A DNA stretch of 64,000 nt from JAVHYG01 sp040390025. GTDB lineage: Bacteria > Pseudomonadota > Gammaproteobacteria > Diplorickettsiales > Diplorickettsiaceae. The first letter of the stretch is position 1. The number at the start of each line of letters is the position of its first letter. Positions 53,801-62,477 of this stretch are shown one piece after another. The notes under the pieces are model-generated. The model saw only the letters and a program-made list of their open reading frames with translations. It was not told the DNA's origin and ran no database searches. Position numbers and translations under genes: made by a program. The DNA is taken from the NCBI GenBank assembly GCA_040390025.1, contig JAZJZD010000017.1, positions 22,149 through 86,148 of the forward strand. Direction: 5' to 3'.

Positions 53801-56739
53801 TGATGAAGCGGTTTAGTCATGGATTAGCGAGTAAAGTATTGGCCATGACTGGCGAAACGGCTGAGCGAATTCCAGTTATAGGCAGTGCTTTCGCGCTTTG
53901 TGGTTTGTACGAATCAGGCAAGGCATTAGCCGCTACCACTAAAAATGATCCGAATCGGCCGTACTATGCCCATCTATTTGTAAACAATCTGGCGACGGTG
54001 GGTCTGATGGGATCAGAGCTTGTCGTGGCATTACCTTTTTGGCCTGTTTTAGCTTTGTTTGCACTGTTAACCGTTGATCAGAGTTTAACCGCCGGTAGGC
54101 GAATACATGACATTGATTTGCATCTAAGGGATGATGCAGGGCATTCATTTAGAAAATTTTTGACCGAATTAGAATTAGGTTTAGGAATCGTTAATAGCCG
54201 GGTTGAATTGGTAGAAACCCAGCGCGCATTATTTCAAGCTTTTTTAGCTTATCTTGATCATATTCAAAACGAAAATAACTTATATCAATACATAGCGGTT
54301 AGCTTACCCGAAGTTCAACCGGCGGTGAATTGGAAATATAGTGATCGGATAACTGGGCAACGCTTCAATTATAGCTCGCCAACGCGCATTGTTCAGAAAA
54401 GCGAATTCAATTTTCAGTTTGGTGAGGTGAAGGCTGCTTGTGAACTCGATGACGCCTATTATTTAGACGGTCAAAATTACACTTTATTGACGGGTCAATG
54501 GGTGGCGGAAACCGATTGTAAAATAGGGCAGTTAAAACTGAGAGGGGCTAGCGCAAAGGCAAGTGGGACGGCGGGTGCGGCGATTGTTATTAATCAGCAA
54601 GCAATAAAACATCAGAACACGCAGCGATCTCGCTTACTGCTTCCCATCGATCCGGCATGGGTTAAGTATTATAGCGTGAATTCGCACAAAATTGGGTCAT
54701 CGATTGATACGATTGTGGTGAATATCGCCGCTATTTATCGAATGCCCACTCGTGTTAATGAAGATGAGACAACAACGATTAACATTCAAGCTAACTTAAA
54801 CAATGGCACAGTGGTTCCCGCCATACAATATTTATTAGGTGTTACCAAGGGAGTGGTCATTGCCGAGAATACGATTCCTGATAAAACCTTTGCATTTTTT
54901 GATAAAAATAATACTTTCAGCTTTGAGAATGACACTATCAGGGCAGAAAATGGTTTTAAAGCGGTACTGGGTGGTACTCAAGTGTTAGCGTTAGCTTTTG
55001 ATAAAGGTGTTACTGTGCAAGGTGAGGTTCCTGTTACGCAGAATCGAAGTGTGGTTATTAGCCATCTACAGGGGATTGATCGAGTAAAATTGGCTTCTTT
55101 TAATGCGACAAACTGCCCTGGTTTTTCCGTAAGTTTAGGCCAGCAGACTCAATTTATTTTCCAGGAGCAGCGATTGTATATTGTTGCTAACAATCCTTCC
55201 TATTGGTCTGGAATAATTAATGTCCATAAAGAAGCTGAAATGCCGCCTCTCTATTATTTTACCGAACCTTTCAATTATGTCTCACATGATATGACGTATC
55301 GCTCTGGTATTAGCCTGGTGATAAATGCCTCCGCTAATTCACCACTCGTGCGCGTGAATGTCTTAGATACTAAAAACGGAGATGAAGCAAAATCGCATAT
55401 TTTTTCAGGACACTATATCGCAGAAAGTGGGGAAAAATTTTATAGTCGGCTGCTTATAGATAAAAACCAGGAGAAAACATGGGAGTCCGTGTTAGAAATT
55501 AATACCAGTACCAGCAATGTTACACAGGAATTAGATATATCCGAGATACGAGGTCAAAATTTTAGTAAAGTGAGTATATTAACGAAAGAGGGTGATGGAG
55601 CAAAGCTAACGCATTATGTTGATTGGAGATGGAAATTATTACCTCAAATCACAGGGCATTTTGTAAATTATCAATTAGAAAATAAATTAGGTAATTACGT
55701 TCTTGTATTAGTACATGCAGAAAACCATGAAGAAACACAAATATTTTTGTCTAAAGAAAATGCCGGAATAGTCATTAACGATATTCACTATCAACCTAAT
55801 TGGACCTTATTTACTTTATTAGCCATTAAGGGCGTAGATGATTTACCTATCGATGGCGATTGTTTATTAGCACCGATAAAGATAGAAAAAGCGTTTAACG
55901 AAACTACACTAAGCCAAACCAATGATAGTTATACCCTAGGTGGAATAGCGATTAAGAATCCCTCGCCTAAACTCATGTTTTACTTTACGGATGTGCAAGT
56001 TCCTTTTGCAGTTTTAGTCTATCAAGCAAAAATAAATACGGCACGCGTAGTTGATCGACCTGCTTATGCACACTATAAAGCGGCAAGCCAATCGATAGTA
56101 GCGGATTATAAAATTTCAGAAAAAGAAGCGTTACCTAATAATAGCACCTGGAATGTAACGTATTATTTCGGTATGGCAGCAGGTATAGCAAGCAGTATTT
56201 TAGGGACAGGGTTAATGCTATTTAGTAAACGATTTAGGACCTCTCGCCAAGCGGTTGCTGCGAGTGTTGCCGTTTCATCCTTAGAAATGCAAACAGCCAA
56301 CGCGGCCTCAATTGAAAGTACAAAAATTGAAAATCCTTGGATAGAATATGATCCGAATTTTCAAGAGGATTTTTTAAATTATCCAGCGTTGAGATATGTA
56401 GACTATGAAGGAAGTGCTCAGCAAAATCAAACAAGCGATTTTACTCATGAGCAGCAATTTATTCCTTTTAGTCTTGAAAAGTTAAATTCAAATATTATGC
56501 TTGCGCGTTGTCTAGGGCAACTGCTGTCGCAACCCATAAAAAATTTAGCCTCCAATCTGTTTCAGTGTAATAAAAGTCAAATATCCATTAACAAGAAGGC
56601 TGTAAAGGTTTCTTCCTATAAAAGTAAGGATAGTTTCTTTATTGATAAGTCTTCCACTGCTGTTAATACTAGCTTTCCTCGTGTGACATCGTTTGATTCA
56701 CAGCCAATCAATAGAAATCATATCAATTCACTAAGGTAA
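50845..56739 (+). CDS. Giant ankyrin/membrane protein of unknown function, candidate effector or toxin
   Basis: The 1964-residue product has about eight degenerate ankyrin units at ~165-515 (for example DGFTALMHMAE, QGLSIFHLAVQNG, RGLTPLDRVV). A helical region follows, then a hydrophobic block at ~930-1090 with several putative helices (ATVGLMGSELVVALPFWPV). Next is a long beta-rich region (~1150-1740), a single membrane helix near 1773 (AAGIASSILGTGLMLF) followed by KRFR, and a polar tail ending INSLR. The hydrophobic block followed by a beta-rich region is a layout seen in some large translocated toxins, but no family can be assigned. A long hairpin follows the gene. Confidence 0.75.
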   Translation: MPVIDFSEYLKKFRPIKRTQSSDFHLPSLREKGPVLEGRLDFLAREVRDIYFLINQDLSKKSFIDFGHIEKFKSKLASLKTNLRHYCDTVCSPTRSNLQNLDKSGQQLFSEFLQHLYMYVSDQYSDNKDYVNKIMGEILTNHSDDFFSFLGGSDAGKEVCLWEDPMQGETALIAALRDGEIRIVRSMLKKLKIIFFGEQIPITEIPSGFENYLFHEAKDGFSALSMTWKRDNPEILQNLLEFTQSIYGSKDTSAFQRFIFQIDKHETTSLMRAVYRKDLRLVCLILDGMRKVYETPTHAIFRSFLQYQDSLGFTVLNRASQMGKSKIVKQLIETATIAFGGRKTDEFKKFLNLANKKGTSSFISAVMNGQEKVLKLLFETALQAYGERSEALRQFIFHQDNDGFTALMHMAERNRVEDAEDLLAQLMHVSDRLENSSNALYEAFGLRTKQGLSIFHLAVQNGSAETLIALIRGVHLIFNKSTPEFRGILSQLDERGLTPLDRVVGDEKLLIATLESEDRVANLKPQEKVARFKRAQMAGEFLAYGIKPSIEAELPFLKRFAVSSSWSWDNFFSIFCPFLPRSRRVTRAISCRFDKRNYQSSFPEEPRQMRQEALVNLVAFLKQANLDSIAEVAFIRNRDHSSLREQRELQKYSRAVEHYDAHSQQILRQFTQQTATSLEHGLNRLSADYPYLLLDNGNDLLVLGKENIFSGALLNPTQAIDLRPGLSSAVLQDWLASYFASDYTVHPFDPEILNAYPDPLESLNVPILSDEKFLSEELAGLSRKTIQTLFLLDKARIQIDDFDGADFFSTYEKKLAFRAENFHEVFFKLTRAEKIALKNLFLEKNFLVAQYPALSDSENQYLSLYKTKLVNRFREQAIESITPIELLNDAIDVHEYFLDHESDVFSSTERRQIKESLQQLKMGLTQHSEKNFYSKAALQLVVLLFPNAIRGIVNKDPMEALTPVALIAADTGLRKLLVGFAKHPHVMKRFSHGLASKVLAMTGETAERIPVIGSAFALCGLYESGKALAATTKNDPNRPYYAHLFVNNLATVGLMGSELVVALPFWPVLALFALLTVDQSLTAGRRIHDIDLHLRDDAGHSFRKFLTELELGLGIVNSRVELVETQRALFQAFLAYLDHIQNENNLYQYIAVSLPEVQPAVNWKYSDRITGQRFNYSSPTRIVQKSEFNFQFGEVKAACELDDAYYLDGQNYTLLTGQWVAETDCKIGQLKLRGASAKASGTAGAAIVINQQAIKHQNTQRSRLLLPIDPAWVKYYSVNSHKIGSSIDTIVVNIAAIYRMPTRVNEDETTTINIQANLNNGTVVPAIQYLLGVTKGVVIAENTIPDKTFAFFDKNNTFSFENDTIRAENGFKAVLGGTQVLALAFDKGVTVQGEVPVTQNRSVVISHLQGIDRVKLASFNATNCPGFSVSLGQQTQFIFQEQRLYIVANNPSYWSGIINVHKEAEMPPLYYFTEPFNYVSHDMTYRSGISLVINASANSPLVRVNVLDTKNGDEAKSHIFSGHYIAESGEKFYSRLLIDKNQEKTWESVLEINTSTSNVTQELDISEIRGQNFSKVSILTKEGDGAKLTHYVDWRWKLLPQITGHFVNYQLENKLGNYVLVLVHAENHEETQIFLSKENAGIVINDIHYQPNWTLFTLLAIKGVDDLPIDGDCLLAPIKIEKAFNETTLSQTNDSYTLGGIAIKNPSPKLMFYFTDVQVPFAVLVYQAKINTARVVDRPAYAHYKAASQSIVADYKISEKEALPNNSTWNVTYYFGMAAGIASSILGTGLMLFSKRFRTSRQAVAASVAVSSLEMQTANAASIESTKIENPWIEYDPNFQEDFLNYPALRYVDYEGSAQQNQTSDFTHEQQFIPFSLEKLNSNIMLARCLGQLLSQPIKNLASNLFQCNKSQISINKKAVKVSSYKSKDSFFIDKSSTAVNTSFPRVTSFDSQPINRNHINSLR

Positions 56740-56751
56740 GTTACTGCAAAT

Positions 56752-56784
56752 TTATGATCTCGCTACTTGGTAGCGAGATCATAA
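56752..56784 (+). terminator. Hairpin after the giant ankyrin gene
   Basis: A perfect 15-bp stem with arms TTATGATCTCGCTAC and GTAGCGAGATCATAA around a TTG loop, 13 bases after the stop codon. No strong T run. Confidence 0.6.
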
Positions 56785-56830
56785 TTAGATAGAAAAATGT
56801 TTTAATACTTTGGGAAAAAAGTGCTATTTT

Positions 56831-57070
56831 TTATTTAATATTTCTTCGCGGTAGAATTAAAAAAAGATGGCATTGAAAGTATTGCTTATTGATATTTTCA
56901 AGTATAATTTTGACAAATTGATCATCAGATATGAGTTTAATAAATTGCTTAAACGTTAAGTCTTGTTTGTTAAGTATATTTAAAATTTCTTCAGATTTAG
57001 CAAGTACCAGTTCTAGTTTATCTATTGGTAATTTACTTAATTGGTCGAAGGTAATAGATTTGTTAGCATT
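56831..57070 (-). pseudogene. Decayed gene fragment between the ankyrin gene and opdA
   Basis: The minus strand encodes a start-less, protein-like frame (residues such as FDQLSKLPIDKLELVLAKS and FKQFIKLISDDQFVKII) ending at 56831. Upstream in the same frame the sequence continues after an in-frame TGA at 57071-57073. The regular amphipathic pattern suggests a real gene that has been cut short. An overlapping + strand frame (56931-57194) is poor and is taken as its shadow. Confidence 0.45.
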
Positions 57071-57334
57071 TCAGAAACAACTCAGCATAAGTTCATATAT
57101 TTTAACTGCAGACAAAATAACGTTTCCCACTCTCTTTTTTATCTTTTTACAATATATTGATAAATATTTACACAATTATAATAAGCAGATTTAATGTACT
57201 AAGGGTTATTAAAAAAATAAATTATTTAAAAACTAGCTTATGCTAAATAAACTTTAAATAAAGCCTTAGCTTTAGAAAAATTAAACGAAAAAAATAGATT
57301 AAGTATATAAATAACAAGGAGTAACTATATAGTT

Positions 57335-59542
57335 ATGTTAAATAATGGAATAAATCTACCTAATTTCGATATAGATATTAACCAGACTCTCTCTAAATTA
57401 GAAAAAGTAATAGAAAAAAATACATCAGAGCTTGACCAATTACTCACTGGTAACATAAACGGTTGGGATTTGATGTATAAACTGGACGAATTAGATGCAA
57501 GATTTGAGGAGTTTTCTATACTCGGGCATCTTAACTCAGTTAAACAAACGCCTGAATTAAGCGATGTTTACAGCGCATGTTTATCTAAACTAATCCCTTA
57601 TTCTTCAGCCCTTAGCCAAAATAAATTACTTTTCAATGCTATTAAAACTTTGTCAAAGAACAACGATACTTTTGATTACGCTCAAAAGGCCTGTCTTGAT
57701 ATTATGTTAAAGGAGTTTAAATTTGGGGGTGTGGATTTATCAGAAGCCGATAAAAAAAGATATCAAATTATTGAGGAAGAGTTGTCTGAACTAATGAATA
57801 ACTTTGATTTAAATGTATTGAATGCTACCGATGAATATTTCCATTTGGTGGTAGACAAAGCAGAATTAAAAGGCTTGTCTGAATCGGCGATGGTAAGTGC
57901 GGAAAAAGCAGCTCAAGATAAAAATTTAAAGGGTTATCTATTTACTTTACAAGCACCTTCTTATCTTCCTGTTCTGCTATATGCAGAAAATCGCAAGTTA
58001 CGTGAAACCCTATTTACTGCTCAAAAAACACTGGCTTCCGAACTAGGTGATAAAGCGTATGATAACAGTCGCATTATGTACGACATACTGAAGTTGCGCC
58101 ATGAAAAGAGTCAACTCCTTGGCTTTAAAAATTATGCAGAATTAAGCTTAGCAGAGAATAAAATGGCTGAAACACCAGAAAAAGTCGTTGATTTTTTAAA
58201 TGATTTAGGTGCTCGTGCGAAGCCACAAGCATTGGATGAATGGCGCGAGTTAAGAGCGTTTGCTTTTCAGCGTGACAACATAGAAACCCTACAGCCTTGG
58301 GATCTAAGTTTTTATGTGGAAAAGCTTAGGGAACAAAAGTTTGCTATCAACCACGAAGCGCTACGCGCTTATTTTCCGCTTGATAAAGTTTTAGATGGTC
58401 TTTTTAAATTGATTACGCATCTGTTTGGAATGACAATAGAGGAACTAAAAGCTGTCAATACCTGGCATTCTGACGTACGCTGTTTTAGCGTCGCCGATCA
58501 ACACCAGCAACTGCGAGGCCACTTTTACTTAGATATTTATGCAAGGCCGGGTAAACAAGCCGGTGCATGGATGGAGCCCTTGCAATCGCGACGACGGCTG
58601 AGCGACGGCACTATTCAAACGCCAATCGCTTTTGTAGTATGTGATTTTGATTCACCCGCAAACGCTACTCAGCCTGCATTATTACGACATGAAGAGATTG
58701 TTACCTTATTCCATGAAATGGGTCATTGTTTGCATCAAGTCGTCACACAGATCGATTATCCAACGGTGGCGGGTACTAATGTTCTTTGGGATGCTGTGGA
58801 ATTACCCAGCCAAACGATGGAGTCTTTTCCTGAAGAAAAATCAATTTTGAACATTATCAGTGCACATCAAGAAACGGGAGAATGTTTGCCAGGAAAGGTC
58901 ATCGATCAAATGCACAAGGCTAAAAATTTTAATAGTGGTTTGCAATTACTTAGACAAGTCGAGATGTCCTTGTTTGATTTTTGTTTGCATTTAGAATTTG
59001 ATCCAAGCAAAGGATACGAACAAATCCAGAATCTTGCGGATAAACTACAAAGAGACTTGGCAGTAACACCTACTTCAAACTTTAATCGGTTTCAACATCA
59101 ATTCACGCATATTTTTGCGGGTGGATATGCGGCAGGTTATTATAGCTATGCTTGGGCAGAGCTTTTATCCTGCGATGCATTTGCTAAATTCTTAGAGGAA
59201 GGACTTTTTAATGAAAAAGTTGGAAAGCTCTTTTTACATACCGTATTAGAACAAGGCGGGGCTAAACATCCTCTAGTCCTATTTGAAGAGTTTCGTGGTC
59301 GTCAGCCAAAGCTAGATGCATTACTAAGCTATCGAGGTATTGGCCAGAACAAAAAAACAAATCTGCTTAGTGCAAAGCTGGAAGATAAGACTGACACAGC
59401 AATTGCTATGTCTTCTCCCACTCCAATAGATGAAAATTTAGAAAAGAATGTATATAAGAAGGATTTTTATGCTGCGATAGACCATGATGATGTAAGGCGG
59501 CATGGCTTTTCTACAATAAAAGGAAAAAATGTTGTTAAGTAG
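57335..59542 (+). CDS. prlC: Oligopeptidase A (M3 family metallopeptidase)
   Basis: OpdA/PrlC is a cytosolic zinc peptidase that degrades small peptides, including signal-peptide fragments. The zinc site is HEMGH at 460-464 with the third ligand Glu489 in DAVELPSQ; GRQPKLDALLSYRGI is the usual end. The product is 735 residues, about 50 longer than E. coli OpdA, because of a polar C-terminal tail of unknown role (from ~residue 672). The start ATG at 57335 has a GGAG site (AAGGAGTAAC). Confidence 0.93.
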   Translation: MLNNGINLPNFDIDINQTLSKLEKVIEKNTSELDQLLTGNINGWDLMYKLDELDARFEEFSILGHLNSVKQTPELSDVYSACLSKLIPYSSALSQNKLLFNAIKTLSKNNDTFDYAQKACLDIMLKEFKFGGVDLSEADKKRYQIIEEELSELMNNFDLNVLNATDEYFHLVVDKAELKGLSESAMVSAEKAAQDKNLKGYLFTLQAPSYLPVLLYAENRKLRETLFTAQKTLASELGDKAYDNSRIMYDILKLRHEKSQLLGFKNYAELSLAENKMAETPEKVVDFLNDLGARAKPQALDEWRELRAFAFQRDNIETLQPWDLSFYVEKLREQKFAINHEALRAYFPLDKVLDGLFKLITHLFGMTIEELKAVNTWHSDVRCFSVADQHQQLRGHFYLDIYARPGKQAGAWMEPLQSRRRLSDGTIQTPIAFVVCDFDSPANATQPALLRHEEIVTLFHEMGHCLHQVVTQIDYPTVAGTNVLWDAVELPSQTMESFPEEKSILNIISAHQETGECLPGKVIDQMHKAKNFNSGLQLLRQVEMSLFDFCLHLEFDPSKGYEQIQNLADKLQRDLAVTPTSNFNRFQHQFTHIFAGGYAAGYYSYAWAELLSCDAFAKFLEEGLFNEKVGKLFLHTVLEQGGAKHPLVLFEEFRGRQPKLDALLSYRGIGQNKKTNLLSAKLEDKTDTAIAMSSPTPIDENLEKNVYKKDFYAAIDHDDVRRHGFSTIKGKNVVK

Positions 59543-59637
59543 GCCACATTCAAATATCTATAGTATTAATTCTAGTCATTTTTGTGATAGATATTTATGC
59601 TCTGCTTTGTTAGTTGAGAGAAATTAAACGTCGAAAG

Positions 59638-59667
59638 AAAAGGGCTATAGTTTGCTATAGCCCTTTT
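59638..59667. terminator. Strong terminator after opdA
   Basis: A perfect 13-bp stem (AAAAGGGCTATAG / CTATAGCCCTTTT) with a TTTG loop. It lies ~95 bases after the opdA stop and just before the integrase fragment. Confidence 0.85.
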
Positions 59668-59680
59668 AAGCAATGTAAGG

Positions 59681-59701
59681 GTCGTCCTCCATTAAAGGGG
59701 G
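59681..59701. repeat. Short GC-clamped palindrome before the integrase fragment
   Basis: CCTCCATTAAAGGGGG forms a small hairpin directly before the ATG. A close match, CCCCCATTTAAGGGGG, lies at 63763-63778 just past the integrase C-terminal fragment. Confidence 0.35.
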
Positions 59702-59707
59702 ACCGCC

Positions 59708-60145
59708 ATGGGAAGAAAAAAAATGCCAGGACTCGTTAAACGCGGGCGCATTTGGCACATTAACAAGAAAGTCAACGGCCGTCGCATTTCAGAAAGCACT
59801 GGATCAAGCGCTCTCGAAGAAGCTGAACACTATTTAGTTCGACGCCTTGAGCAAATTAGACAAGCCAGTGTTTATGGAGTGAGGCCTAAGCAGATTTTCA
59901 AAGAGGCAGCAACTAAGTATCTGATGGAAAATCAACATAAGGCAAGCCTTCATATTGATGCAGGTAACATTAGGATGCTTGATAAGTTCATAGGAGATTT
60001 ACCGCTTGACGGAATTCATATGGGAACTTTGCAACCGTATATAACTATTCGTCGTAAGGAGGGTGTAAAGACGAGAACGATTAATCACGGCTTGCAAATT
60101 GTGCGTCGTATTTTAAATTTAGCGGCGAGTGAGGGGAAAAATTAG
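59708..60145 (+). pseudogene. Tyrosine integrase, N-terminal fragment
   Basis: The 145-residue frame matches the start of phage-type tyrosine recombinases. It has an arm-binding part (RGRIWHINKKVNGRRISES) and a core-binding SAM-like domain (FKEAATKYLMEN, LDKFIGDLPLDGI, TINHGLQIVRRILNLAASE). It stops at SEGKN, where intact enzymes go on to the catalytic domain. The missing C-terminal part appears 3.5 kb away at 63627-63773. It is not a functional recombinase. Confidence 0.8.
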
Positions 60146-60555
60146 GCTTTTTCGAGCTCAATTAAGTCTAAATCAGGTAACTTAGTTAATTTTTTTACTA
60201 GCTCTACAGACATACCTTCAGCTAAAAGGTTCTTCGCAACTTCATATCGGCCTTCTTCTCGGCCCTCTTGTTTTAATTGTTGAGCTAAAGTCATAATATC
60301 CTCACTATAGTTGGGTAAGGCCTCGGCTAAGGTAGAGTAAAATCCCTTAAAATCCTTAGATTCACCTTCTTGACTTATATAATACAATAAACTTTGAAAC
60401 TGTTCATGCGTAAGGTCGTTAATGTAACCGACTTTGGTAAGAGTGGCTTCATCATCTTCCGTACTCGCCGTAAAAGCAGCGGCTGCTGTGCCAGGAAGGC
60501 CGCCTGTGAGCGGGGTTAAGGTTAGAAAATTTGATGTCTTGGGTGTGCTAGGCAT
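60142..60555 (-). CDS. Chimera of a phage structural N-terminus and an Rpn nuclease C-terminus
   Basis: The first ~46 residues (TLTPLTGGLPGTAAAAFTA, LTKVGYIND) look like the small protein often encoded next to phage capsid genes. From LTHEQFQSLLYYI on, the sequence is that of the C-terminal part of Rpn/PD-(D/E)XK family transposase-like nucleases (EDIMTLAQQLKQEGREEGR). The nuclease catalytic N-terminus is missing. The join suggests a deletion or insertion that fused two genes. It starts nine bases after the capsid gene stop. Confidence 0.6.
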   Translation of the reverse strand: MPSTPKTSNFLTLTPLTGGLPGTAAAAFTASTEDDEATLTKVGYINDLTHEQFQSLLYYISQEGESKDFKGFYSTLAEALPNYSEDIMTLAQQLKQEGREEGRYEVAKNLLAEGMSVELVKKLTKLPDLDLIELEKA

Positions 60556-60564
60556 AACGTCCTC

Positions 60565-61455
60565 TTAAGGGTTCTTGGTAAATTTCTGATTCGCCGTAAT
60601 TAATGCAATGCCGCGAGATTGAATGACACTGGCGCCGCTGGTTAAACAGGTCAGTAATTCCCAGCGATCTTGGTGCGGTAACCAAGTAATACTCGTGGTA
60701 ATATCACGGTTATAACCTTGAACAATGGCATCACGATGGACAACAGGAACGGTGTATTTAAATACGCCTTTTGAATCCGGCACACGCGGTATGCTATTAA
60801 TCCCATTTTCCCCTAAGAAACGAAAATCAATATCCAAATAGACTTTGACTTTGTTATTTGTTAACGGCTTCGTATCGTTATAGAAAAAATTAGAAACCTG
60901 TTGGTCATTGTACAAAGAAGGTTTTAATAGCGCTGGTGCCCACGTAGACACTTCTAAATCGTGCACATCCATACCTTGCCTTTCTAGATAAGCAATGGCT
61001 AAGGCATACTTTTCTTCATTGAGTCCTGTGTTAACACCTACATCAACAGGCACTGTATAGATTTTTCCCGCAATAAAATCTGGATCACTAAAGATTGCGT
61101 TGATCTTAATATAATCGGTTAACCGCGCGGCGGCTAGACCGTGTAACTTAGCATGGTCACGAATCTTATCGAAGTTATACAGGGTTTTTTCACCGCTACC
61201 GATCACCGTTTTTAAGTGATAATCGTGGGTTGGTACAGGCACATTGGTTTCATTAACGGGTGTTACAAAAATATCGGCTGCCGCAAAATGCGTTTCATCC
61301 ATTTCAACCAGATCAGACACGGGTACATTCAGTGCAGTACCTCGTAGGCCATGGCGTTCTTCGATGGTATCTTTGAGTTTTGAACGGTTTTGGTATTGCA
61401 GTGTAACTTGCGTATCAAAGAGCTGACACGCCGCTTCTAAATTAATTTCGGACAT
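60565..61455 (-). CDS. Phage major capsid protein
   Basis: The product matches the Phage_capsid_2 pattern: an N-terminal CQLFDTQVTLQYQNRSKL, then RHGLRGTALNVPV, and a C-terminal SGASVIQSRGIALI. The start at 61455 gives 296 residues and has an AGG site upstream; an ATG 11 codons further up is less likely. With the next gene it is the remains of a head module. No terminase, portal or tail genes are present. Confidence 0.75.
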   Translation of the reverse strand: MSEINLEAACQLFDTQVTLQYQNRSKLKDTIEERHGLRGTALNVPVSDLVEMDETHFAAADIFVTPVNETNVPVPTHDYHLKTVIGSGEKTLYNFDKIRDHAKLHGLAAARLTDYIKINAIFSDPDFIAGKIYTVPVDVGVNTGLNEEKYALAIAYLERQGMDVHDLEVSTWAPALLKPSLYNDQQVSNFFYNDTKPLTNNKVKVYLDIDFRFLGENGINSIPRVPDSKGVFKYTVPVVHRDAIVQGYNRDITTSITWLPHQDRWELLTCLTSGASVIQSRGIALITANQKFTKNP

Positions 61456-61620
61456 AAACAACCTGATAAATAAAAAATAAATTTCCATCTACCAGGTTAC
61501 CCAAAAGAAGGGGCTGATAATGCCGTGATCCGTTTAAAAAGGGTACCGAATGGACTTTTTAAATAGATAATTTCATTATAATTTTTATAACTAAAAGAGC
61601 AAATACATTATCTAGTTAAG

Positions 61621-62085
61621 TTATTCTAAAGTAAATGAACAATTTTTGACATTATCGGAAAAACATTCATAACGTTTCTTTATTTTAGAATGTTTTTTCC
61701 ACTTGCTTGAAGAATCGAGTAAAATAGATACTTTTTTGTATTTTTCAGCTTGTGATAGGGCAAGTTTAGGTTTAGATTCTTTTTCTACATAGTACTCACA
61801 GGAATAAAGTCTACCTTTTACTTTAGTAAGATTTTCGTCCGTTCTAGCGCTCATAAACATGGCAGATGAAAACCTTATGGGTTTTTCTCGTAGCATAAAA
61901 TCCGCTTTATTATCAGAAGTTCCTGTATAGTACGCTGGAACTTCTGCTTCTTGGTTACCTATTCTTTTCAGAGAAAATCCTTTTCTGAATTCTTCTGGCT
62001 TAGGACATGTATCTGCTTTTGCTATTAGGTTAAATCCCAGCATGGGAGTTAAAGTAATTAATATTATTAAAGTTTTTAGTCTCAT
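61621..62085 (-). CDS. Secreted cysteine-containing protein of unknown function (DUF3757-like)
   Basis: A signal peptide (MRLKTLIILITLTPMLG...AKA) precedes a ~130-residue mature part with four or five cysteines, starting CPKPEEF as in DUF3757-type periplasmic proteins. The ATG at 62085 has an AAGGA site; an ATG at 62109 would spoil the signal peptide. An exported role in the envelope or outside is inferred. Confidence 0.7.
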   Translation of the reverse strand: MRLKTLIILITLTPMLGFNLIAKADTCPKPEEFRKGFSLKRIGNQEAEVPAYYTGTSDNKADFMLREKPIRFSSAMFMSARTDENLTKVKGRLYSCEYYVEKESKPKLALSQAEKYKKVSILLDSSSKWKKHSKIKKRYECFSDNVKNCSFTLE

Positions 62086-62199
62086 TAGTTTAATCCTTCT
62101 TAATGACATTCAGTATAATTCTGAAAAATGAATATTAAAGTAACTTAAGTCATAAAACTATAAAAGACCATAAATAGGTTCGATCATTACTACATTTGA

Positions 62200-62406
62200 C
62201 TACTTTTTAAATGCTTCAGCCACTTCATTAGCGAGGTTGATATAACGCTTTCTATTTTTATCAGAAGGATCGCGTTCATATTCTTTGGCCACTTTAAGTA
62301 ACTCATTTTTTCCTTCATAGGGATCCGATAAATTAGCCCGTTGGCTACTTAAACCAGGTACTTGGCTATTTAATAATTGATCACGGTGTTTTAAGGCATC
62401 TGACAT
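62200..62406 (-). CDS. Small helical protein of unknown function
   Basis: The 68-residue product is polar and helical, ending AEAFKK. No family is recognised. It lies between the secreted-protein gene and the insertion sequence and may be element cargo. Confidence 0.5.
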   Translation of the reverse strand: MSDALKHRDQLLNSQVPGLSSQRANLSDPYEGKNELLKVAKEYERDPSDKNRKRYINLANEVAEAFKK

Positions 62407-62477
62407 GGCGTTTTCGTCTCCAATAAGCGTGTTTAAAATAGTAGAATGTAAAGTAGAGGGATAGGTTTTTTTACATA

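Noticed and set aside
50845..56739. Assignment to the TcdA/TcdB pore-forming family
   Set aside because: The order of hydrophobic and beta-rich regions is suggestive, but no diagnostic motif could be identified by eye.
56931..57194. Plus-strand ORF of 87 codons
   Set aside because: Composition is that of translated AT-rich DNA; the minus strand of the same region reads as a decayed gene.
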